From assembly GCA_003157235.1 (NCBI GenBank), contig PMJC01000481.1, positions 234-5,367 of the forward strand: a stretch of DNA of 5,134 bases, written 5' to 3'. Both the position numbers and the translations under genes were made by a program. Origin of the DNA: Methanosarcina sp. GTDB taxonomy: Archaea > Halobacteriota > Methanosarcinia > Methanosarcinales > Methanosarcinaceae. Shown here piece after piece: positions 1-5,134 of this stretch. Every line of letters starts with the position of its first letter. Position 1 is the stretch's first letter. Below the pieces are notes generated by a model that was given only the letters and a program-made list of their open reading frames with translations, ran no database searches and had not been told where the DNA came from.

Positions 1-603
1 GAGGCTGTAAAGTTTTTTCAGGCTAAAAGGGAAGAAGTTGAAAAGAAGTTTTTGGGATCCAGTGTCAGCTTTGAATACATACCCAGAGAAAAAGTAAATC
101 AGGTAATTGCTGATAGCCTTTCTAAAAAGTTTCCGATCTTTTTCCTGAATATTCCTACCTTTAAAGTTGAATCTTTTTCACGGCGCGAAGATATTCTATC
201 AGATATTGCCAGAAACGGACGTAGCGTTTTTTATCTAGAAAAAGATGAGGAATTGTCTACGAAAAAAAAGATCTGCTACAGGCTAGTAATCCGCACCGTG
301 GACAAAATCCTATCAGATGAGCTACTTTATATTGTAAAAAAGGGAGGCTTAGGCGCTCAGGTAAAAGTTGGAGAGGAGATAAGGAGAAATCTATCTGATC
401 CAATGGTCATTTCTGTCCTGAAAGCAAAGGGTATAAGTCTTGAAGATTCTTATTTCCTGATAACAGATGATACCTGGGGTCTACGAGGTACCGATAATCA
501 GGCATACTCCATCTTGCCCTTTTCTGTTCCTCACAGAATTATCTGTGATGAAGTTGACAGATCTTCTCAAAATCTTTTCAGGCGAGCCGAGCGCTTTAAA
601 TAA
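1..603 (+). CDS. Hypothetical protein, C-terminal 200 residues (5' end outside window)
   Basis: The frame is open from base 1 and ends at TAA 601-603, so this is the 3' part of a longer gene. The TTG at 52 is an internal codon, not a convincing start, because the reading continues upstream as EAVKFFQAKREEVEKKF. I do not recognise the family. The visible part begins with a charged helix, followed by mixed alpha/beta sequence rich in Lys, Glu and Ile. Motif-like stretches are IPTFKVESFSRREDIL, GEEIRRNLSDPMVISVL and, near the C-terminus, the aromatic-acidic run SYFLITDDTWGLRG. There is no signal peptide in the visible part, no membrane segment and no Cys cluster, so it is probably a soluble cytoplasmic protein. 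Codon use looks like normal coding DNA and no stop interrupts the frame. The next 300 bases downstream hold only IS debris, so the natural C-terminus could have been altered by an insertion; this cannot be judged without homologues. Confidence 0.8.
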   Translation, partial: EAVKFFQAKREEVEKKFLGSSVSFEYIPREKVNQVIADSLSKKFPIFFLNIPTFKVESFSRREDILSDIARNGRSVFYLEKDEELSTKKKICYRLVIRTVDKILSDELLYIVKKGGLGAQVKVGEEIRRNLSDPMVISVLKAKGISLEDSYFLITDDTWGLRGTDNQAYSILPFSVPHRIICDEVDRSSQNLFRRAERFK

Positions 604-636
604 TTTCCCTTTCCGGTGTCGTCTACTTTCCTTATC

Positions 637-1192
637 ACGACATACTAGAAGAGGTGCAACTATTCATCTTGGGAAAACAATATCATTAATCATCTCATCA
701 TCATGGAGTGCCGTTGGTCATCACCTTCCTTTAGGTGGAAACTGACGTGACACCCTGCAGCTTTTTGTTTTCGTTCAGCCTACTAAATCATCACTTCTTT
801 GCAAAATGAGTCTGTTTTTGCCATCATGGTCAGAAGTGGTACCATCACCTCTAATGGGATGTGGTGTTCATTGAAATTAAACATCTTTATCCATGGCTAT
901 TTTTACCACTATTTGTTATAGAGCAAGGCTACAAAATTCATGCTTTGGAAGTGGTCGAAAATCATGTTCACTTATTCCTGGAATTTTATCCAAATAATTC
1001 TTTATCAGAAGTAGTTTAATACTTAGAAGGAGGAGTTTTTATAGACTTTTAGAGTCTTACCCTCAACTTAGAAAAAGGGAGTGATATTGGAGTAAATTGT
1101 TAAGTGGGCAAGCTTTATTGATTCACTGGAAATGTGACTCTGACATAATAAAAAATTATATTCAGGAATCTCAGAGGAAGTCGAAAGTGTAG
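637..1192 (+). pseudogene. tnpA: Decayed IS200/IS605-family transposase TnpA (Y1 HUH)
   Basis: Family-like pieces of a single-strand transposase lie in order but in different frames. An N-terminal-like piece (RRGATIHLGKTISLI, about 646-690) is followed by an open stretch at 858-1016 that contains EIKHL and then EQGYKIHALEVVENHVHLFL. HVH at 963-971 is the HUH metal-binding motif. That frame ends at TAA 1017. After a frame change YRLLESYPQLRKRE follows (1040-1081), matching the conserved region before the Trp/Gly-rich segment, and another change gives SDIIKNYIQESQ (1139-1174), whose Tyr (codon 1157) would be the catalytic tyrosine. At least three frameshifts and several stops make it non-functional. 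The intact family is about 130-150 residues; here the N-terminal part is spread over roughly 115 extra bases, perhaps from an internal duplication. The call rests on remembered family patterns, strong for 858-1192 and weak for the 5' boundary. Confidence 0.68.
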
Positions 1193-1272
1193 TTTTGATC
1201 ATCTCGATTAAAGAAAGTTGGTCAAATAGGAGTCGAGCATTTATTAGTTGAGACAAACTAAGCGAATGGCTC

Positions 1273-1303
1273 GAAGACTCTTAGTTCTTTAGAGTGGGGT
1301 GGC
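1273..1303 (+). repeat. Hairpin resembling the right end of an IS200/IS605 element
   Basis: ACTCT (1277-1281) pairs with AGAGT (1291-1295) around a short loop and is followed by GGGGTGG. IS200/IS605 elements lack terminal inverted repeats and end in a subterminal hairpin, often with a GAAG lead-in and a G-rich tail, as seen here (GAAG 1273-1276). It lies 80 bases past the tnpA relic and on the same strand, where the 3' end of the element is expected. In the frame just before it a short piece (KVGQIGVEHLL, starting near 1214) could be the tail of a lost tnpB, but this is speculative. The exact element boundary is not defined. Confidence 0.38.
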
Positions 1304-1420
1304 TGCAAGCAATTTGATTTTTGCAATTTTTCCTCGTCTTTTTATTTTTTCGAAATTTTACGGGATTCGATAGGAGGTAAAAACTCAAAATACTGTGGGA
1401 TAAATAAAAGTGCAAGTAGA

Positions 1421-1433
1421 TAAATATTTATAA
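1421..1433 (+). promoter_or_regulatory. TATA-like promoter element for the DUF1699 gene
   Basis: The AT-only run TAAATATTTATAA matches the archaeal TATA-box style and lies about 60 bases before the ATG at 1493. Transcription would then start near 1455-1460, giving a leader of some 35 bases. Purines upstream (AAGTAGA) could serve as the BRE. The surrounding DNA is AT-rich, so chance occurrence is possible. The ribosome-binding site is weak: only GTGGGG sits just before the start, and the better GAGGT (1455-1459) is too far upstream. Confidence 0.35.
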
Positions 1434-1492
1434 CAAGTATCAGTAGGTTATATTGAGGTAAAAAAGTAAGAGAACTTAAGTGGGGAAAAAAT

Positions 1493-1900
1493 ATGAAAAT
1501 TAGAGTAATTAGTTCCAGAGAGGAAATTTTCACTCTCAATTCCAATGAACGTGTTGTTCACATGGTTTTCAGGCCTTAGAATAAGGATATTTTAGCACTT
1601 GTTGAAACCTGTCAAAAAATTGAGGTAATTCAGTTACCCAAGTCTTACAGATGCACGGTATCAAAATCCATTGAGATGTTCCTTGAAATGCAGAGAATCC
1701 AGGTTATTGAGGGAAATGTTTGGGGCCATAGGAAAGATATTAATGAATATTACAGTATCCCTTTATCAGTAATTGAAAAAATAAGGGAGCTAAAATCAGA
1801 AGGCACACCTGCTGAGAGAATTGAAAAAAAGATATCAAGGGGAAGCAAACTCAACCCTGGGATGGTTGCTTATATCCTGACCACGGGAGGTTTTACCTGA
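1493..1900 (+). CDS. DUF1699 family protein with in-frame TAG (pyrrolysine candidate or nonsense mutant)
   Basis: From ATG 1493 the frame reads MKIRVISSREEIFTLN and runs to TGA 1898-1900, giving 135 residues with one TAG at 1577-1579 (codon 29). Both sides of the TAG match the same small family, DUF1699, as I remember it from Methanosarcina: FRP before the stop, then NKDILALVETC, KIEVIQLPKSY, SKSIEMFLEMQRIQ, VWGHRKDINEYY and a helical C-terminal part. The total length is as expected for the family. I recall Ser at the TAG position in relatives. The function is unknown; the protein is small and soluble with no signal or membrane segment. Without readthrough the product is a 28-residue peptide. 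An internal ATG at 1676 could yield only the last 74 residues and lacks a clear ribosome-binding site. The rest of the frame is undamaged, unlike the IS relics on both sides. Either TAG is decoded as pyrrolysine, or this is a fresh pseudogene. Confidence 0.75.
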
Positions 1901-1911
1901 TCTACATCAGG
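1896..1911 (+). terminator. Hairpin overlapping the DUF1699 stop codon
   Basis: CCTGAT (1896-1901) and ATCAGG (1906-1911) form a perfect 6-bp stem with a 4-base loop. The TGA stop lies inside the left arm. It is followed by CAAAAATTT and then by a second, larger hairpin. It may act with that hairpin in ending transcription or in protecting the mRNA 3' end. Confidence 0.4.
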
Positions 1912-1918
1912 CAAAAAT

Positions 1919-1944
1919 TTGCACTTAAATTTTATTGAGTGCAA
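1919..1944 (+). terminator. Stem-loop downstream of the DUF1699 gene, probable 3' end
   Basis: TTGCACT (1919-1925) pairs perfectly with AGTGCAA (1938-1944); allowing a G-U pair the stem grows to 10 bp around a loop of about 6 bases. It begins 18 bases after the stop. T-rich sequence follows from 1950 onward (TTGTACTTTAATTCTAG), which suits archaeal termination, though the T run is not strong. Confidence 0.45.
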
Positions 1945-2500
1945 GCAAATTGTACTTTAATTCTAGATTGTTGGATCTCGATAAATCCCTAAATTCAGTC
2001 ATATGCTTATAAAAGATATGTAAATAACTCTTGAAAATCAGAGGTTTATCGAAATCCTCTTAAGTATTATACTAAATAAATTGCTATTTTTCTCATTTTT
2101 TCCTTTATGGAATGGGAATCATGCTATTGAATAATTAATAGATGTTGACACAGAAAAATGAATTTTCGTTTGAAGTAAAATTCATTATTTTTTTCAGTGA
2201 CATATTTTTCTACAGAAATATTTTTTTGACTTGATAATTCTTTTTATTATTTTGTTCACTACATAAAATTTTTAGGAATAAAATATACTCCGCTATAGAA
2301 GTGAGAAGTAAATGTGACAAAGTCAAAGTAATTGTAATGATAATATAAGATAGTGTATCGATTTTTCTGTAAAATCATAAATCTTAATAATTTATGGAGA
2401 TGGAAATCTCACATCAAGAAAACCGAATTATATCTATTATGCATAAATTTTACATGCCATTTAAGGCAAATTTGCGACACTGCTGAATTTTCACATATTA
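1945..2500. other. AT-rich intergenic stretch without a recognisable gene
   Basis: This stretch is very AT-rich with stops in all frames. The one open frame of note (2353-2556, +, 67 codons, GTG start) has no ribosome-binding site and its 3' half runs antisense to IS630 debris, so I do not accept it. By position this stretch could be the eroded C-terminal half of the IS630-type transposase that is visible further right, since an intact one needs about 1 kb from its start near 3028. I could not find the DDE-domain Asp/Glu motifs or any other block in it. Confidence 0.5.
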
Positions 2501-3028
2501 AGTACATTCAAAAATGTAGAACTTTTTCGGATCTTGATCTCCTTCGTACAGATTAAGAATGTCGTACATATATGTCTATTATTCGGAGTCAATAGTCTGA
2601 ATGCACCACAAGCTTCTCAAAAAGGACTGAATTTTGCGTTTTTTAGAATAAGCTTGATGTTATCATTATTTGTTGCTTCAATCTTTTTTCCTCAGTTTTT
2701 CAATAAATAGTGTAATCTATCACTTCTTGATCCTATCAGATGGACTTATATATTTTTTAGCTACTGTTTCTGCAACCTGCTTCTCAGTGTATTTTCTAGG
2801 TTTATTAGATATTTGTTAGTTCTAAAAGCACTTTGGATTCCTTCTTCCAAGTGTCTTTTTTATTATCAAAACAGAATTTCTACAAAAACCTGATGTTTTC
2901 TTTATCTTTTTGCTCCATTTTTGCTGGTTTTCCAGTATTAAGATACTTATTCTTGTTAGTTCTCTTGGTTTTTTTTGTCGCTTTTTCACAAAGTCCATAA
3001 GGAAATTTATTTCATCATCTTCAAGTTT
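2501..3028 (-). pseudogene. Decayed IS630-family transposase, N-terminal and middle part
   Basis: Reading the minus strand from 3028, a 68-codon open stretch (to TAG 2822-2824) gives KLEDDEINFLMDFVKK, then RELTRISILIL and SVLIIKKTLGRRN. This is the pattern of the N-terminal helix-turn-helix of IS630-type transposases found in Methanosarcina. A frame change then gives HLEEGIQSAF, and another NKPRKYTEKQVAETVAKKYISPSD, the linker that follows the HTH in this group. Further fragments in the right order are LFIEKLRKKD (near 2690-2713), NIKLILKNAKFSPF (2620-2661) and WCIQTIDSE plus MYDILNLYEGDQDPKK (2522-2608, with two stops between). There is no start codon, as TAA lies two codons before the first Lys. 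Several frameshifts and stops of all three types show it is dead. The catalytic DDE region is not visible. Confidence 0.6.
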
Positions 3029-3056
3029 TGTTTATGAAATGAAGATGTGAAGGGAT

Positions 3057-3072
3057 TCACAGATTACTGTGA
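3057..3072 (-). terminator. Hairpin shortly downstream of arcS
   Basis: TCACAG (3057-3062) and CTGTGA (3067-3072) form a perfect 6-bp stem around ATTA, 30 bases past the arcS stop. On the arcS strand it is preceded by an AT-rich run (3073-3088) and followed by pyrimidine-rich sequence, so it may mark the arcS transcript end. It could also be the remains of an IS630 terminal repeat, because the transposase relic begins about 30 bases further on. Confidence 0.35.
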
Positions 3073-3101
3073 CAATTAATTAAATTGTTGAGACAATAGG
3101 C

Positions 3102-4976
3102 TCAAAGTTTCTTAACGTGCCGAATATCCACAGCAACTCCTCTATTGGACTTCATCATTTCATTTCCATTCATAAGTGACCTGCCTACGCAGAGGGCTCG
3201 ATCTCCAAGAACAATCACTTCATCATTAGGTCTTATTTGCGGATCCGCTTTCAGTATTCCCGGAGCAAGAATGGAATTGCATGGGACAAAATCATCTATA
3301 TTTACCACGTATTTCTCATTTTTTGACATAAGTTCCCCTCCGTCAAGCGAAAGAGCAAGCATACCATACTGTGGAACTAAAGTTGCAAATTGTTTTTTCC
3401 CAACAAAGAGCTGGTACTTTGGGAAATGGCCTTTGACAACAAGCTTTTCTGCTTTTTCATCGAAGAGAAGTCTGCTAGCTTCTCCAAACTGATAAGTTGC
3501 AATTGCCTTCATAATATTTTTCTTTTTCTCTTCTGCATTCAAGCTTTTCTTGCTAAAATCTCCAGCTGTGCAAAAAGATTCAACAACATTTTTTAGATTT
3601 GAAAGAGCTTCTATCGACACAAGGTTTTCTTTAGCTGTGTAGATGATTTTAATTTCAAGTTTATTTGCTACTCTCTCACAAATTTCTTTGTATGCCCCTT
3701 CTACATGTGCTATCACTTTTTTATAACTATATTTTGAGAGATAAGTTTCAAGGCAGCCGGAAACCCAACTTTTTTCTTCTTCGTCCCAATGTCCCGTAAC
3801 CGCAGTATCGTAATGAGCGGCAGGGTATGTTAGTTCTAGTTCTCTGGGCACTATTCCAAGGGGTGAGGTTAATATTACTTCATGAATAAACTTACGATAT
3901 CTTCCAAGGGTCAAAATGAATTTCTGATGGGATTGAGAGATTGAATAGGGTTTTTTGGCTGTACATGGGAGAATAAGGAGGATATCAAGATCTGGAGGGT
4001 TATATCTTTCATGTACACGCTTTGCGAACCTTGTCACTTCTATTCGAGATAGCGCTTCCGAAGTATTTGCAAGGAGCTGGTTTTGCCGGAAAGCAGGAAC
4101 TTTTTCCTCAAGATAATAATATTCGAAATCTCCAAGGCGTAGTAGGGCTGTGAGCCAGGGCCTGACCCTACACTGGCCTTCAACATATTCCCTCAGTGTT
4201 CCTGTTCGTATTCTTTCACGGATAAGGGAAAGCTCTGACTCAAGGGCATTTCTATTGTGCTCGAGTAGGAATTTTGCTCTATCATTTTTCGGAAGATTTG
4301 TTAGTTCTGCTGGCCTTGTGTGAGCACATACCCTGCATCTACAGGGAAATTCTGTCAGGTTTTCAAGATGAAAACTGCCTGAATTTATAAGATAAATGTC
4401 TGAATAGGCTGCAATTACTGTCCGTGTATAGTCTAGAATATCGATTCCAAAATAGATCAGCATTGCTACATTTTCAGGAAGCGCTAGGTTTGGAGCATAT
4501 AATGCTGTATCTGGGGGAATGCGGTCTTTCAGCTTAAAAAGGATTTCGAGAAACTTTCGAGCATTGTTTTCAAGGATTCCGGCACCTTCCATTATATAAA
4601 GGTCACTTTTCAGAATATCTCCTTCTGTCCTGAGAAGGGAACCGATGGGGCCGTCAGTTTTTTTCCCACAGTCAGTGGTTAATGTTTTGATCTTTCTCCT
4701 TGATTCGGTTGAGATAGAAGGGGGATAAACTTGATGTGGTAGGATTATAAGAGTTCCATTTTTTGTGTTTTCCCGGATTTGTTTTACGCGTTTTTCAAGC
4801 TTTATATCGGATTCAACACCCCAAAAGCTACCTACATCTATAATGGAGCCAGGATTTTTAATGTTCCCGAGCTCTGAAGTATTTATAATGCAGGGAGTAC
4901 GAAGTTCTGGTACTAGCAGAAGTTTCCCGATTCTGGCTGCTCCATCTCTTTTTTCTATCTCAAAGTACTGTGTCAT
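3102..4976 (-). CDS. arcS: Archaeosine synthase subunit alpha (ArcS)
   Basis: ArcS acts on preQ0 that arcTGT has placed at position 15 of archaeal tRNA. It attaches lysine to the nitrile, and the radical SAM partner RaSEA then cleaves the adduct to give archaeosine. The 624-residue protein has the full layout. A TGT-like N-terminal domain (about 1-290) carries the zinc-type CRCRVC at 212-217 and the following HNRNALESEL-type helix. A central ArcS core domain (about 325-460) bears the diagnostic PCTAKKPYSISQSH (337-350), fitting the ArcS pattern PCx3KPYSx2Sx2H. A pre-PUA segment (about 485-548) is followed by a C-terminal PUA domain (about 553-624) for tRNA binding. The DSGxFQ motif of true arcTGT is not seen, which separates it from TgtA. 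The start MTQYFEIEKRDGAARIGK is typical, with a modest AAAGGA site 5 bases upstream. Length is as expected and the frame is undamaged. It is transcribed alone in this window. Confidence 0.95.
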   Translation of the reverse strand: MTQYFEIEKRDGAARIGKLLLVPELRTPCIINTSELGNIKNPGSIIDVGSFWGVESDIKLEKRVKQIRENTKNGTLIILPHQVYPPSISTESRRKIKTLTTDCGKKTDGPIGSLLRTEGDILKSDLYIMEGAGILENNARKFLEILFKLKDRIPPDTALYAPNLALPENVAMLIYFGIDILDYTRTVIAAYSDIYLINSGSFHLENLTEFPCRCRVCAHTRPAELTNLPKNDRAKFLLEHNRNALESELSLIRERIRTGTLREYVEGQCRVRPWLTALLRLGDFEYYYLEEKVPAFRQNQLLANTSEALSRIEVTRFAKRVHERYNPPDLDILLILPCTAKKPYSISQSHQKFILTLGRYRKFIHEVILTSPLGIVPRELELTYPAAHYDTAVTGHWDEEEKSWVSGCLETYLSKYSYKKVIAHVEGAYKEICERVANKLEIKIIYTAKENLVSIEALSNLKNVVESFCTAGDFSKKSLNAEEKKKNIMKAIATYQFGEASRLLFDEKAEKLVVKGHFPKYQLFVGKKQFATLVPQYGMLALSLDGGELMSKNEKYVVNIDDFVPCNSILAPGILKADPQIRPNDEVIVLGDRALCVGRSLMNGNEMMKSNRGVAVDIRHVKKL

Positions 4977-4990
4977 GTTTGTCCTTTTAT

Positions 4991-5004
4991 GTCTATTATA
5001 ATGT
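4991..5004 (-). promoter_or_regulatory. TATA-like promoter element for arcS
   Basis: On the minus strand ACATTATAATAGAC contains a TATA-like core centred about 20 bases before the arcS ATG. If used, transcription would start at or very near the start codon, giving a nearly leaderless mRNA. That conflicts with the AAAGGA site just before the ATG, so an upstream promoter in the AT-rich DNA between 5022 and 5134 is also possible. A strong Shine-Dalgarno-like GAGGAGG lies at 5014-5020 without a start codon at proper distance. Nothing else was recognised in 5021-5134. Confidence 0.3.
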
Positions 5005-5134
5005 AAAGGTTTATCCTCCTCTAATTCTGAAAATTTTTCCTGAAATGAAATCTTGTTTTAAATTTGAAAGCTCTTGCATATTTTTCTTTCCCCCAATCAT
5101 TCAAGTTCCTCTATTTGCAATATTTGGTATGATA

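Noticed and set aside
467..745. 92-codon plus-strand open frame
   Set aside because: It overlaps the 3' part of the gene at 1-603 in another frame; its later part is only the N-terminal debris of the tnpA relic.
1068..1256. 62-codon minus-strand open frame
   Set aside because: It is antisense to the tnpA relic, where the plus strand carries recognisable transposase blocks, and no ribosome-binding site is evident.
1342..1545. 67-codon minus-strand open frame rich in Leu, Ile and Phe
   Set aside because: Its hydrophobic look comes from AT-rich DNA; it is antisense to the promoter and 5' end of the DUF1699 gene.
1577..1640. Pyrrolysine insertion-type stem-loop (PYLIS) just after the TAG
   Set aside because: I looked for a stable stem in the 60 bases after the amber codon and saw no convincing pairing. 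Such an element is not strictly required for decoding, so its absence does not settle the question.
2353..2556. 67-codon plus-strand open frame with GTG start
   Set aside because: No ribosome-binding site, unlikely composition, and antisense to IS630 fragments such as MYDILNLYEGDQDPKK.
3145..3596. Two plus-strand open frames inside arcS
   Set aside because: They are antisense shadows of a fully supported conserved gene.
4765..5001. 78-codon plus-strand open frame over the arcS start
   Set aside because: It is an antisense shadow of the arcS N-terminal coding region and promoter.
1..5134. CRISPR array, tRNA or rRNA genes
   Set aside because: No regularly spaced repeats, no cloverleaf with the usual T-arm motif and no rRNA-like sequence were seen on either strand.

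Overview
This window looks like a piece of a methanogen chromosome, most likely Methanosarcina or a close relative. The main evidence is a complete archaeosine synthase alpha subunit (ArcS, found only in archaea) on the minus strand, and a DUF1699 gene, a small family I know mainly from Methanosarcina. The AT-rich intergenic DNA and the decayed insertion sequences also fit these genomes.

Layout from left to right: (1) the 3' end of a gene of unknown function (1-603, +), cut by the window edge. (2) The wreck of an IS200/IS605-type transposase gene tnpA (about 637-1192, +). It is shot through with frameshifts and stops, and is followed by a hairpin at 1277-1295 that resembles the right end of such elements. 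(3) A DUF1699 gene (1493-1900, +) that reads as one family-like protein only if an in-frame TAG at codon 29 is translated. A TATA-like box lies upstream and two hairpins lie at and just past its stop. (4) An AT-rich stretch (1945-3100) with no intact gene. On the minus strand it hides a badly decayed IS630-type transposase (about 2501-3028); 1945-2500 shows nothing I can name. (5) arcS (3102-4976, -), complete, with its promoter region in the last 158 bases.

The genes do not form one operon. arcS converges on the DUF1699 gene across the IS graveyard. ArcS acts in tRNA modification, making archaeosine at position 15 together with its RaSEA partner, which is not in this window. The most notable point is the amber codon in the DUF1699 gene. 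In a pyrrolysine-decoding methanogen this would be a candidate pyrrolysine protein; otherwise it is a recent nonsense mutation. The sequence alone cannot decide, but the rest of the frame is intact and none of the three genes here ends in TAG, which leans mildly towards readthrough.
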